This document shows, in pieces, positions 8,654-18,095 of a stretch of DNA of 64,000 nucleotides. The translations under genes and the position numbers were made by a program. Under the pieces are notes generated by a model that was not told the origin of the DNA, did no database searches, and saw only the letters and a list, made by a program, of their open reading frames with translations. Source of the DNA: Terriglobia bacterium (GTDB lineage: Bacteria > Acidobacteriota > Terriglobia > Terriglobales > Acidobacteriaceae); assembly GCA_020073385.1 (NCBI GenBank), contig JAIQFH010000001.1:372001-436000 (forward strand), given 5' to 3'. Within the stretch, counting starts at the first letter, position 1. Each line of letters opens with the position of its first letter.

Positions 8654-9108
8654 GGTTGCTTTCCCGGGCCGACTTAGCAAGCGATTCGGGCCCGAAACGG
8701 CATGTGATCTTGGATACAGTGGATGAAGCCCCAAGCACGATGAGTGGAATCACAAGAGGGCGTGATAGGGGTCACCTTCTCCCGTCGATTTCGTATTTCC
8801 TTCGTGCTGGTTGGGCAATCTAAGAGGTGGGGTTCATTTTGGGGGAAATGAAATGTGTGCCGGTACCCCTCCCCCTCCCGATCTCTTGAAATCAGCGAGT
8901 TAGCGGAAAATCTCGGGCAAGATTTTGGGGCTCAATAGTTTAGGGGCAAGATCTTGAGCCGCAGGGACTTGGGTCCGATCGACGTGCTAGCTGCTTACAC
9001 GGCCGTCGCCTTGGCAATCATCATTTTTCTTTGACTTTGTCTGCAAGGTCAGATGTCACGTCGGGCTGTGATTTCTCTCACAGGTCGAGTTTTCTGGAAA
9101 GTCAAAAT
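8654..9108. other. Intergenic region upstream of the cytochrome operon with a repeated motif
   Basis: No plausible gene was found. It must hold the promoter of the minus-strand cytochrome/ferredoxin/NrfD operon. GGGCAAGATTTTG (8915-8927) and GGGCAAGATCTTG (8944-8956) form a direct repeat with a 29 bp period, and the second copy contains the palindrome CAAGATCTTG (8947-8956). They could be regulator sites, but no regulator is known, and clear -35/-10 boxes were not identified. Confidence 0.35.
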
Positions 9109-9145
9109 CCCCACCCTAGCCGCAAAAGACACGGCTAGGATGGGG
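9109..9145. repeat. Palindromic repeat, 14 bp arms
   Basis: CCCCACCCTAGCCG (9109-9122) and CGGCTAGGATGGGG (9132-9145) are inverted copies with one mismatch around a 9-base A-rich loop. There is no T tract, so it is more likely a dispersed REP-like element than a terminator. It lies in the convergent-free space between thiC (3' end) and the cytochrome operon promoter region. Confidence 0.65.
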
Positions 9146-9220
9146 CACCCGGAGTGACACTTTTAGCCGCAAGGGAGAGTTTGTCACCAGTCGAGAGGAA
9201 CCGGCCGAGCTGCGTTCGGC

Positions 9221-9242
9221 GGACAGCCGAAGGCGGCTGTCC
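9221..9242. repeat. Short hairpin downstream of thiC
   Basis: GGACAGCCG (9221-9229), a 4-base loop and CGGCTGTCC (9234-9242) make a perfect 9 bp stem 19 bp beyond the end of thiC on the minus strand. It could help end transcription or be a REP-type element; no T run follows. Confidence 0.5.
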
Positions 9243-9260
9243 CCAGATGAGCATTGTTAC

Positions 9261-11036
<1,776 letters not shown>

Positions 11037-11085
11037 TTAGAATCGCTCGTTGCTGCTTGAGATATTTCACAAGGAGAGCTTTTCC

Positions 11086-13125
11086 ATGCGTGCATTCCGT
11101 CTACTGCTCATGTTCTTTTTTGCTCTGAGTTCGCTGGCGATCTGCCAGTCTGCGTCATCCGGTTCGGCGAGTCTTGGATTCAACATTGCAAACATCGATA
11201 AGAGCGCTGACCCGTGCGTGGATTTTTACCAATACGCGTGCGGAAACTGGATCAAGACTTCAGAGATCCCGGCCGATAGGGCTTCCTGGCAAAGTTTCTC
11301 GCAATTAGACGAGAGCAATCTGCACATCGAGAAGGGAATCCTGGAGAAGGCTGCGGGGGGCGGGGCGAAACGCGATGCTATTGATCAGAAGATCGGCGAT
11401 ATGTACGGCTCGTGCATGGATGAGAAGGCGGTGAACGCGAAAGGGCTGGCGCCGCTGAAGCCGGAGCTTGATCGCATCGCAGCCGTGAAGGACAAGGGCG
11501 CACTGATTGAGGAAATTGCACATTTGCATCTGATCGGACCGAATCCACTCTTTAACTTCTACTCAAACTCAGACCTGCACAATGCCGATCAGGTGATTGC
11601 GTATCTGAGCCAGGGAGGATTGTCGCTGCCGGATCGTGACTACTACGTAAAGGACGATCCCGACAAGGTGGAGATGCGAAAGCATCTGGTCGAGTACGCG
11701 ACTGAGGTATTCACGCTGGCGGGCCAGAGTTCGCAGGAGGCTGCCAAGTCGGCGCAGACGGTGCTGATGATCGAGACTTTGCTGGCGGCGGACTCGATGG
11801 AGCGCACCAAGTTGCGTGATCCGAAGAATCGCGATCACAAGATGACCCGGGAGGAAGCGGTCGCCCTGGCTCCGGAGTTCAACCTGAATCGCTACTTCGC
11901 GGCTGTGGGTGCACCGAATTTCACTTCGGTGAATGTGAGTACACCGGATTTTTTCCGGCAAGTGAATGGGGTGGTGGCAGCAATGCCACTGGATGCGCTC
12001 AAGACCTATGTCACTTGGCATGCACTGCGCGGGGCTGCCCCGTGGCTGTCAGAACCTTTTGTGCAGGCAAACTTCAAGATGCGACAGGCGCTCACCGGGC
12101 AAAAGCAGATCCAGGATCGGTGGAAGCGCTGCGTGAATCTGGTGGATGGCTCGCTCGGCGAAGCTTTGGGCCAGCGCTATGTCGAGCTGACGTTCGGCGC
12201 AGAGGGTAAGCAGCGCATGCTGAAGATGGTCGATGCGCTGGAGAAGTCGCTCGATGACGATATCCATGGTCTATCGTGGATGGGCGACGACACCAAGACG
12301 CAGGCCAAGACGAAACTGCAGGCGATTCGCAATAAGATCGGATATCCGGATGCGTGGCGCGATTATAGTTCGGTGGTGATCAAGCCGGATGACTTGCTGG
12401 GCAACGCGGAGCGGACCAGCGAATTCGAGTCCAAGCGGCAGATTGCAAAGATCGACAAGCCGCTGGATCGGAAAGAGTGGGGCATGACTCCACCGACGGT
12501 GAATGCGTACTACAATCCGGCCTACAACGAAATTGTGTTTCCCGCCGGAATCCTGCAGCCTCCGTTCTTTGACAAGAGCATGGATGACGCGGTGAACTTC
12601 GGAGGCATCGGGCTGGTGATTGGGCATGAGTTGACCCATGGCTTCGATGACCAGGGACGCAAGTTCGATCCGCAAGGGAATCTGCGCGACTGGTGGACGG
12701 AGACGGATGGAAAAGAATTTGAGAAGCGTGTCAGTTGCGTGGCGGACGAGTATTCGAACTTTGTCGCCGTGGACAACATGAAGCTGAACGGGCGGCTCAC
12801 GCTCGGCGAGAATACGGCGGACAACGGTGGGGCTCGGATCGCCCTGGCCGCGCTTGAGCACATGATTGCCGACGATAAGACTGGCAAGGAAGGACAGAGC
12901 ATCGACGGCTACACGCCGGAGCAGCGGTTCTTCCTGGGATTCGGGCGCGTGTGGTGCGAGAAGCAGCGACCGGAAAACCTGCGCCTGCAGGTCACGACCA
13001 ATCCGCACTCGCCCGGGAAATATCGCGTGAACGGTGTGGTGCAGAACATGCCGGAGTTCCAGAAGGCGTGGGGATGCAAGGCGGGACAGCCGATGGTGGC
13101 GGAGAACGCTTGCCATGTATGGTGA
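11086..13125 (+). CDS. M13 family (neprilysin/PepO-like) zinc metallopeptidase
   Basis: Exported zinc endopeptidase acting on peptides. The zinc site HELTH is at residues 514-518 and the third ligand is Glu575 in ENTADNGG; NAYYNP, the substrate-backbone motif of the family, precedes them, and the C-terminus ends in the usual CxVW (CHVW). The N-terminus has a signal peptide (MRAFRLLLMFFFALSSLAIC). The cysteines CVDFYQYACGNW belong to the M13 N-terminal domain. ATG 11086 is chosen because AAGGAG lies 9 nt upstream; an earlier in-frame start at 11050 has none. The 679-residue length is normal for the family. It ends 3 bp before the convergent downstream gene. Confidence 0.93.
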   Translation: MRAFRLLLMFFFALSSLAICQSASSGSASLGFNIANIDKSADPCVDFYQYACGNWIKTSEIPADRASWQSFSQLDESNLHIEKGILEKAAGGGAKRDAIDQKIGDMYGSCMDEKAVNAKGLAPLKPELDRIAAVKDKGALIEEIAHLHLIGPNPLFNFYSNSDLHNADQVIAYLSQGGLSLPDRDYYVKDDPDKVEMRKHLVEYATEVFTLAGQSSQEAAKSAQTVLMIETLLAADSMERTKLRDPKNRDHKMTREEAVALAPEFNLNRYFAAVGAPNFTSVNVSTPDFFRQVNGVVAAMPLDALKTYVTWHALRGAAPWLSEPFVQANFKMRQALTGQKQIQDRWKRCVNLVDGSLGEALGQRYVELTFGAEGKQRMLKMVDALEKSLDDDIHGLSWMGDDTKTQAKTKLQAIRNKIGYPDAWRDYSSVVIKPDDLLGNAERTSEFESKRQIAKIDKPLDRKEWGMTPPTVNAYYNPAYNEIVFPAGILQPPFFDKSMDDAVNFGGIGLVIGHELTHGFDDQGRKFDPQGNLRDWWTETDGKEFEKRVSCVADEYSNFVAVDNMKLNGRLTLGENTADNGGARIALAALEHMIADDKTGKEGQSIDGYTPEQRFFLGFGRVWCEKQRPENLRLQVTTNPHSPGKYRVNGVVQNMPEFQKAWGCKAGQPMVAENACHVW

Positions 13126-13128
13126 GGT

Positions 13129-13368
13129 TCAAGCTTTCAGATCAAGAAGGCTTTTTTGCATTTCGTTCACAGTCTTAAGTGTGGCGAGATTCACCTCGAA
13201 CGCCGACTGAGCGGACATTAGCGCAACCATTTCGGCGCTGAGATCGACGACGTCGAGGGTTGCGCCATCGGGCGAGGTCGCGCCTCGAGAGGCAATCTTG
13301 GCAGCTGCCGTGTTCAGTTGGAGGTCGGCCTGCTGCAATCCCTGAAGAGCAATGGAAGAAGAGTCCAT
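13129..13368 (-). CDS. Orphan flagellar-rod C-terminal-like small protein
   Basis: A 79-residue protein. The C-terminal half (DVVDLSAEMVALMSAQSAFEV followed by NLATLKTVNEMQKSLLDLKA) matches the pattern of the C-terminal helix of flagellar rod/hook proteins (FlgC, FlgE, FlgG), where a 'V(D/N)L...EM..M...Q..YEAN...ikt.d.m...ll.l' helix packs against its partners. The N-terminal half (SSSIALQGLQQADLQLNTAAAKIA) resembles the other rod helix, so the protein looks like a rod protein without its central domain. No other flagellar gene is in the window. No clear ribosome binding site is seen before the ATG. Function unknown. Confidence 0.55.
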   Translation of the reverse strand: MDSSSIALQGLQQADLQLNTAAAKIASRGATSPDGATLDVVDLSAEMVALMSAQSAFEVNLATLKTVNEMQKSLLDLKA

Positions 13369-13430
13369 ACTTCAGCTATCGGCAAGACACGAGACCAACT
13401 TGAGTCGCCGAGAGGGCTGGAAATATCGAC

Positions 13431-13476
13431 GGTAACTGTTACCCTTGGCTGGTGCAAAGGGCAACTTTGCACCAGC
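13431..13476. repeat. Perfect palindrome and 12 bp hairpin
   Basis: GGTAACTGTTACC (13431-13443) is a perfect palindrome. It is followed by GCTGGTGCAAAG (13448-13459), a 5-base loop and its exact complement CTTTGCACCAGC (13465-13476). The pair lies just after the ExbD-like gene and before the rod-like gene, both on the minus strand. Without a T tract it is not a classic terminator; it could be an operator plus hairpin, or a processing site. Confidence 0.45.
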
Positions 13477-13492
13477 TATTCGAGCCGCGGGG

Positions 13493-14215
13493 TTAGAGTC
13501 CAGATGTGCCCACAACGACTTTGGCTCCCGTTGCGCGGCACGTATCGATCACCTGCACGACCTGCCCAAATGGCAGTCGCTCATCGGCTTTCAGCAGAAT
13601 CACTTTTTCATCGCCTTTCTGGAAGTGCCGCCTCAGCGTGCCTTCCAGAGCAGACCATGAGATCTCATCGCCGTTGACCCTCAGCGACGGCTTTTGCTCG
13701 CCCGAGTTGAGCAACTGCACCACGGTTGCGACGGTACCAGCAGGCAACGCCGGACCGATTAGCACTTCCAGTCCGTTCGGAGGCACCATGGCTCCGGATG
13801 CGGGAGGTAGCGATTGCGCCGTGAGCAGTACTGGCGCTTCGAATGCGACCTCACGTCCCGCCTCAAGCACTCTCACCACATTGGCAAAGGGGGCGCGGGC
13901 GTCGGCTTTGACGTAGAGCTTCGCGTCGCGTTGGCGAGGAGTAGCTTTCATCTCTTTCAATAATTGGTCTGGCGTGACGGGCTTCACTCCAAAATAAAGG
14001 TTGCCATCTGCGGTGACCGCTACAATCCAGGCGTCGTTGTTGTCGGCGGCGGGACAAGCGACCGCGCTCGTCGTGTGCGCCATCTGCACGGTTACTCCTT
14101 GGCGGAGTTGCTGGGCGTGGCCGGTGTTCAAGAACAGCGGAATTACGAGGGCTAGCGCAAGACTCAGGTTCAGGTATCTCTGCGACTTGGACGTGTTCGT
14201 TCTGATTGAAGACAT
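13493..14215 (-). CDS. Exported tandem ExbD/TolR-domain protein
   Basis: Two consecutive ExbD/TolR-like domains. The second, near the C-terminus, has the typical ILLKADERLPFGQVVQVIDT segment followed by a GAKVVVGTSGL end; the first (LYVKADARAPFANVVRVLE) is a diverged copy. ExbD/TolR proteins normally have one such periplasmic domain after one membrane helix and work with ExbB/TolQ to use proton motive force. Here the single N-terminal hydrophobic segment (LALALVIPLFLNTGHA) ends in a signal-peptidase-like site and lacks the conserved membrane Asp, so the protein is probably secreted or lipid-free periplasmic and cannot form a proton channel. No exbB/tolQ is close. AAGGAGA precedes the ATG. Confidence 0.75.
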   Translation of the reverse strand: MSSIRTNTSKSQRYLNLSLALALVIPLFLNTGHAQQLRQGVTVQMAHTTSAVACPAADNNDAWIVAVTADGNLYFGVKPVTPDQLLKEMKATPRQRDAKLYVKADARAPFANVVRVLEAGREVAFEAPVLLTAQSLPPASGAMVPPNGLEVLIGPALPAGTVATVVQLLNSGEQKPSLRVNGDEISWSALEGTLRRHFQKGDEKVILLKADERLPFGQVVQVIDTCRATGAKVVVGTSGL

Positions 14216-14227
14216 AGGATCTCCTTC

Positions 14228-14374
14228 GAGGGCGAGGCCCTCAGCGGCTGAAGCCGCGTGTTCGTGCGTTGTGATTGGGCTGGCTAAAGCCAGACCCTTC
14301 CCGGTTTTTGAGTAGTGTCGGCGTCCCGCGGGGGCGAGACGCCCCCGCCACAGCCGGCAGGATGCCGGCGCTAC
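14228..14374. repeat. Cluster of five short hairpins (REP/BIME-like)
   Basis: Between the SPFH gene and the ExbD-like gene five stem-loops follow each other: GAGGGC-gag-GCCCTC, GCGGCT-ga-AGCCGC, CTGGCT-aa-AGCCAG, GCGGGGGCG-aga-CGCCCCCGC (14328-14348) and GCCGGC-aggat-GCCGGC. The last two form a 47 bp unit (14328-14374) repeated with one mismatch at 17415-17461. This is the layout of REP/BIME clusters. It probably also separates transcription of the flanking genes. Confidence 0.75.
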
Positions 14375-14385
14375 CTCTTCGTGTG

Positions 14386-15255
14386 TTACGGTTTGGCGCC
14401 GCCTAGCGAAGCAGTGCCTAGCATGCCGCCTAGGCCCATGGTTTCTACTACGGAGGATGGAACAATCACCATCGAGCCACGTTCTTTGATGGCTTCGTAC
14501 AGCATGTTCATGGCGCGCAGATGAAGCGCTGTTGGATCGTTCCTGTACACGGCCGCCGCTTGTGCGAATTTGTCGGCAATTTCGGTTTCGGCTTGGCCGA
14601 GAATGTTGCGAGCCTGGCGTTCGCGTTCGGCCTGGGCCTGGCGCGACATGGCGTCTTCAAGCGCCTGGGGAATCTTTACGTCGCGGATTTCGACCGATTG
14701 CACCGTGATGCCCCAGGGGTTCGTCTTTTCGTCAAGAATTTGCTGCAACTGGCGTCCCAGGGTTTCTCGTTCGGTGATCATCTGCGCGAGTTCGTGGCGG
14801 CCGATCGATTCCCGCAGCGCAGTTTGCGCGCTGAGGGTGATGGCTTGAACAAAATCCTCAACTTCGAGGATGGATTTTTCCGCGTTCCAGACCATCCAGA
14901 AGACGATGGCGTCGACATTGACCGGCACCGTGTCGCGGGTCAGAGTGGATTCGGCGGACACACTGGCCACGCGGACGCGCTGATCAACGTAGGGACTGAG
15001 CGTCTCCACGATGGGCACGATATGGCAGAGGCCGGGGCCGCGGAGGCCGACGTAGCGGCCTAGGCGCAAGACCGCGACTTTCTCCCACTGCCGCACAATT
15101 TTGATCGCGAAAAGGAAATAGAGTCCGGCCAGAATTCCGGCGATGGCGTAGGCGTTTTGCTTCGTGGCCTGCGTAATTGCGATTCCGGCCAGGACACAGA
15201 CGGTGAACAGCAAGAGCGCGACTCCGTTGATCTCGTGAATTTTGATTTTGGGCAT
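14386..15255 (-). CDS. SPFH/band-7 membrane protein (slipin/stomatin-like)
   Basis: Membrane scaffold protein of the stomatin group. Two N-terminal hydrophobic segments (residues 10-28 and 34-52) are followed by the SPFH domain (VLRLGRYVGLRGPGLCHIVP, QRVRVASVSAESTLTRDTV, VFWMVWNA) and an Ala/Glu/Arg-rich coiled coil (SRQAQAERERQARNILGQAE), then a Gly-rich tail. Such proteins form oligomeric rings in ordered membrane patches, often partnered with an NfeD protease, which is not found here. AAAGGAGA precedes the ATG. The gene begins 2 bp after the GntR-type regulator and surely shares its transcript, so it is likely under that regulator's control. Confidence 0.88.
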   Translation of the reverse strand: MPKIKIHEINGVALLLFTVCVLAGIAITQATKQNAYAIAGILAGLYFLFAIKIVRQWEKVAVLRLGRYVGLRGPGLCHIVPIVETLSPYVDQRVRVASVSAESTLTRDTVPVNVDAIVFWMVWNAEKSILEVEDFVQAITLSAQTALRESIGRHELAQMITERETLGRQLQQILDEKTNPWGITVQSVEIRDVKIPQALEDAMSRQAQAERERQARNILGQAETEIADKFAQAAAVYRNDPTALHLRAMNMLYEAIKERGSMVIVPSSVVETMGLGGMLGTASLGGAKP

Positions 15256-15257
15256 AA

Positions 15258-15671
15258 CTATCTCCTTTGTGTGGGACGCGGTAAAAGTTCGCGCAAGCGG
15301 TCGATCAATTCTTCCAGGGTGAATCCGGCTGCTCCCGCCCGGGCCGCGAATTCCCCCGCCATCTGGCCAAGCTGACGTTCGCGCTCGACCGTTTTCCTCT
15401 CCGGCTTTTTATCGCTGATGAATGTTCCTGTACCCTGCTGGGTTTCAAGCAGGCCTCCAAGCTCCAGTTCGCGGTAGGCGCGCATTACCGTGTTGGGATT
15501 GATGGCGAGATCGACTGCAAGTTGACGGACTGTCGGAAGCTGATCGCCGGCCGTCAGGGAACCGGAGGCGATACCGGCGCGCACCTGATCGATGAGCTGG
15601 CGGTAAACGGGGACGCCGGAGTGAAGATCGAGGGCGAATTCGAAGCGGCCGTTTTGAGAATTCCTTCCCAT
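15258..15671 (-). CDS. GntR-family (YtrA-type) transcriptional regulator
   Basis: A 137-residue DNA-binding protein. The N-terminal winged helix (VPVYRQLIDQVRAGIASGSL, QLPTVRQLAVDLAINPNTVM, GTGTFIS) is that of GntR regulators, and the short C-terminal part without a large ligand domain is typical of the YtrA subfamily. These repress their own operon, commonly with ABC transporter or membrane-protein genes; here the operon partner is the SPFH gene. The ATG at 15671 is used; a GTG at 15677 is also possible. A palindrome suited to this family overlaps the presumed promoter just upstream. Confidence 0.9.
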   Translation of the reverse strand: MGRNSQNGRFEFALDLHSGVPVYRQLIDQVRAGIASGSLTAGDQLPTVRQLAVDLAINPNTVMRAYRELELGGLLETQQGTGTFISDKKPERKTVERERQLGQMAGEFAARAGAAGFTLEELIDRLRELLPRPTQRR

Positions 15672-15680
15672 GCGCACTAA

Positions 15681-15709
15681 TGTACTATAGAACTAGTACA
15701 ATATGTCAA
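15681..15709 (-). promoter_or_regulatory. Promoter and GntR operator of the regulator-SPFH operon
   Basis: TGTACTA and TAGTACA (15681-15687 and 15694-15700) form a perfect inverted repeat with a 6-base spacer, matching the GTAC..GTAC style of YtrA-type sites. On the minus strand TTGACA (15704-15709) is followed after 16 bp by TAGTAC as a possible -10. Transcription would then begin at about 15675-15677, at or within a few bases of the start codon, implying a leaderless mRNA. The operator covers the spacer and -10, as expected for self-repression. Confidence 0.65.
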
Positions 15710-16259
15710 GTACTTTTTTCGTAGTCAAATCAAACGGTTGGCAGCGCATGAGGTTCGGTGCCCCATTTCGCGTTGGAACCACCCGACGGTGCTCGTCGTG
15801 AAAATGACCTCCATTTGACCCGGCCATGACGATGTCAGTGACGAGATCGAGTACCCTCACGCTGTTGAAATCGCCAGATGGGATGCGGATGAAATGGAAA
15901 CGCCGGATTCGATGCGATGAAGTAAGGAGCGAGTAAAAAGTGTGTAAGGAGAATGTAAAAAGATTCGACGCGGCCTAGTTTGTTGTCGCAGCACAAGGAG
16001 CGAAACCGGGCGAGTGCTAATTTGTGACGCGAAGAATCGCGAATTTGTGCACTGCCCCACGCGATGAACGTGGATGCCTTCGACGGCGTCCAGGGACCCA
16101 GGTCAAGAAAAAAGATTTTCGATGAGTCCGGATCAGTATGCCTTTCCGGGCGGTAGGAAACGTGTACGCGCAGGGGTTTTACGTGCATGCGCCGCGGGAC
16201 TTGTGTGCTCCGGGACGAGAAGGAACGAGTCCGCGAAATCGCGACACAGGAGGATCACA
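15710..16259. other. Non-coding stretch, about 550 bp
   Basis: It lies between the divergent GntR gene and a small plus-strand gene. Frames present in it (for example on the minus strand near 15835-16188) show no family pattern or ribosome binding site. No repeat or riboswitch core was recognised. The promoter of the small gene at 16260 should lie here. Confidence 0.4.
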
Positions 16260-16532
16260 ATGCAAAGACTACTGACATATGTACTGGCCATGGGTTGCGT
16301 GGGAACAAGCGCAATGCTGGTTCAGCGGGACGTGACAGTACGGCATAAACACAGTGCAGATGCGCTACTGACCAACGATGCCGCCTATCGAGACGGACTC
16401 TATCTAGGCAAGCTGGCACACGACGCGAAGCGGCCGATGCATCCGCCAGTTGGAAGGTGGTCGACGGAAAAAGACCGTGCCTCGTTCACCGCCGGCTACC
16501 AACAGGGATTCGGTGAAGAGTCCTCACGGTAG
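16260..16532 (+). CDS. Small exported protein, 90 aa
   Basis: The start is fixed by a perfect AGGAGG (16248-16253) 6 nt before the ATG. The N-terminus (MQRLLTYVLAMGCVGTSAML) is a signal or single membrane anchor. The rest contains DAAYRDGLYLGKLAHDAKR and a C-terminal DRASFTAGYQQGF motif with paired Gly/aromatic residues, which I recall from small acidobacterial proteins of unknown role. A longer in-frame extension upstream to 16074 has no ribosome binding site. Function unknown; it precedes the cupredoxin-like gene by about 110 bp. Confidence 0.7.
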   Translation: MQRLLTYVLAMGCVGTSAMLVQRDVTVRHKHSADALLTNDAAYRDGLYLGKLAHDAKRPMHPPVGRWSTEKDRASFTAGYQQGFGEESSR

Positions 16533-16641
16533 CGAAACGAAATAGTTTCCGGAACCCAGGTGAATCCGGAAGCAACCGCAATCAACGTTCTCAACCTGTA
16601 ACTCCCCCCTGCAACAGATTCTCCAATTGAGGTGAAGTCTT

Positions 16642-17376
16642 ATGAAAGGGAAGAAGGTTTTGTCCTTCGCGGCGATTGCTCTGGCCATTTGTATCTCCGT
16701 TCCGCATCGGGTGAAGGCCGGAGGCGCTGCGCCGACGACCACGTCGAGCGTCCGGGGCACCGTCCATTTTGAAGGAAAGGTTCCGGCGGCGAAAGCGATC
16801 AGCATGGCCGCCGATCCGGTGTGTGCCAAGCAGCATTCCGCTCCCTTGATGGCGCAAGACATCCTGGCTGACTCCAAAGGCAATCTGGAGAATGTGGTTG
16901 TCTTCGTGTCGGAGGGGCTGGGAGATCAGAAGTTCGATCCGCCAAGCGAGCCGGCTGTGGTGGAGCAGAAGGGTTGCATGTACCAGCCGCACGTGATGGC
17001 AGTGAGGGCGAATCAAAAGCTGGAACTGGTGAACGACGATCCAACTTCGCACAACATTCATCCGGTGCCGACCAATAATCGTGAGTGGAACAAAGCGGAG
17101 CCGCCCGGGACGAAGATGGAAGACTCGTTTGCGCGGGAGGAAATTGCAATTCCGGTGAAGTGCAATGTGCATCCCTGGATGCGCGGATACATCGCTGTGT
17201 TCAAGCATCCGTTCTTCGCGGTGACGGGGAAGGATGGCAGCTTCGATCTGAGCAATCTGCCGCCCGGAACATACACGATCAAGGCGTGGCACGAGAAGCT
17301 GGGGACATCGACCCAGACGGTGACGATTGGGGCGAACGAGTCGAAAGAAATCAGCTTCGTGTTCAAGGGGATGTAG
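16642..17376 (+). CDS. Secreted cupredoxin/carboxypeptidase-regulatory-like protein
   Basis: A 244-residue exported protein: signal peptide (VLSFAAIALAICISVPHRVKA), then a plastocyanin-like domain with the possible copper ligands His137 or His140 (SHNIHPVP), Cys174, His177 and Met180 (CNVHPWM), in the Cys-x2-His-x2-Met spacing of blue copper proteins. A C-terminal carboxypeptidase-regulatory-like beta-sandwich (KDGSFDLSNLPPGTYTIKAWHE) follows. Cys61 and Cys112 may form a disulfide. Such proteins are often encoded near respiratory genes; here the role, electron carrier or copper-binding surface protein, is inferred. GAGGTGA precedes the ATG. Confidence 0.8.
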   Translation: MKGKKVLSFAAIALAICISVPHRVKAGGAAPTTTSSVRGTVHFEGKVPAAKAISMAADPVCAKQHSAPLMAQDILADSKGNLENVVVFVSEGLGDQKFDPPSEPAVVEQKGCMYQPHVMAVRANQKLELVNDDPTSHNIHPVPTNNREWNKAEPPGTKMEDSFAREEIAIPVKCNVHPWMRGYIAVFKHPFFAVTGKDGSFDLSNLPPGTYTIKAWHEKLGTSTQTVTIGANESKEISFVFKGM

Positions 17377-17414
17377 CGTTCTGCGGTGGTGATCGGAGGG
17401 TTGGGTGAACCTCT

Positions 17415-17461
17415 GCGGGGGCGAGACGCCCCCGCCACAGCCGGCAGGATGCCGCCGCTAC
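17415..17461. repeat. Second copy of the 47 bp double-hairpin repeat
   Basis: Same as 14328-14374 except for one base: hairpin GCGGGGGCG-aga-CGCCCCCGC, then the linker cacagccggcaggatgccg and a conserved CTAC end. It lies between the convergent cupredoxin and pyrophosphatase genes. Confidence 0.8.
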
Positions 17462-17484
17462 GATTTGTCGAGGCTACGATCTGT

Positions 17485-18036
17485 CTACGATTTGGGTTTG
17501 AAGCCTTTACGGCGTTGTTCGCTGTAGCGATGTAAGGCGTCGAGGATGATGGGGTACGCTTCTGCAGGGGGGCGGATCTCGTCAACCTCGACTGCCTTGC
17601 CTTCCAGTTGTTTGTAATCCTGAAAAAATCTGCGAAGCATCACGAGGCGATGCGGCGGCATCTCTGAGGCGCTCCGGTACGAGTTGAACTCGGGATCTTC
17701 GGTCGCAACGGCGATGATTTTGTGATCCTGCTTGCCGGCGTCGAGCATGGTCATCAGGCCGATGGTACGGGCGTGAATGATGGTCAGCGGCACTACTGCT
17801 TCCTGGCAGAGGACGAGCACATCGAGCGGGTCGTCATCTTCGGCGAGCGTTTGCGGGATGAATCCGTAGTTCGCGGGATAGTAGACCGCGGAGTAGAGAA
17901 CGCGGTCGAGGCGGATCAGGCCGCTGGTTTTGTCGAGTTCATACTTCACGCTTGCACCGTAGGGGATCTCGATGACGGAGTCGAATTCCTGCGGGAGTTT
18001 GTCGCCGGGAGTTACGTCGTGCCAGGGATGGATCAT
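17485..18036 (-). CDS. ppa: Inorganic pyrophosphatase (family I)
   Basis: Hydrolyses pyrophosphate to phosphate in the cytoplasm. The metal-binding signature [11 protein letters not shown] (D-x-D-P-x-D) is present, as are [27 protein letters not shown] and the C-terminal segment with [12 protein letters not shown]. The product is 183 aa, normal for bacterial soluble PPases. The start is the ATG at 18036, giving MIHPWHDV; the in-frame extension to 18189 reads through repeat DNA and is rejected. No good Shine-Dalgarno sequence precedes it, and a 90 bp inverted repeat lies just upstream. Confidence 0.95.
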   Translation of the reverse strand: MIHPWHDVTPGDKLPQEFDSVIEIPYGASVKYELDKTSGLIRLDRVLYSAVYYPANYGFIPQTLAEDDDPLDVLVLCQEAVVPLTIIHARTIGLMTMLDAGKQDHKIIAVATEDPEFNSYRSASEMPPHRLVMLRRFFQDYKQLEGKAVEVDEIRPPAEAYPIILDALHRYSEQRRKGFKPKS

Positions 18037-18095
18037 AGGGGAAAGTAGTCTGTTCCGAGAATGTTCATTGTAGCGGAGAGGACATTCGGCCCGCA

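Noticed and set aside
15835..16188. A 117-codon minus-strand frame between the GntR and small exported protein genes
   Set aside because: No ribosome binding site and no family resemblance.
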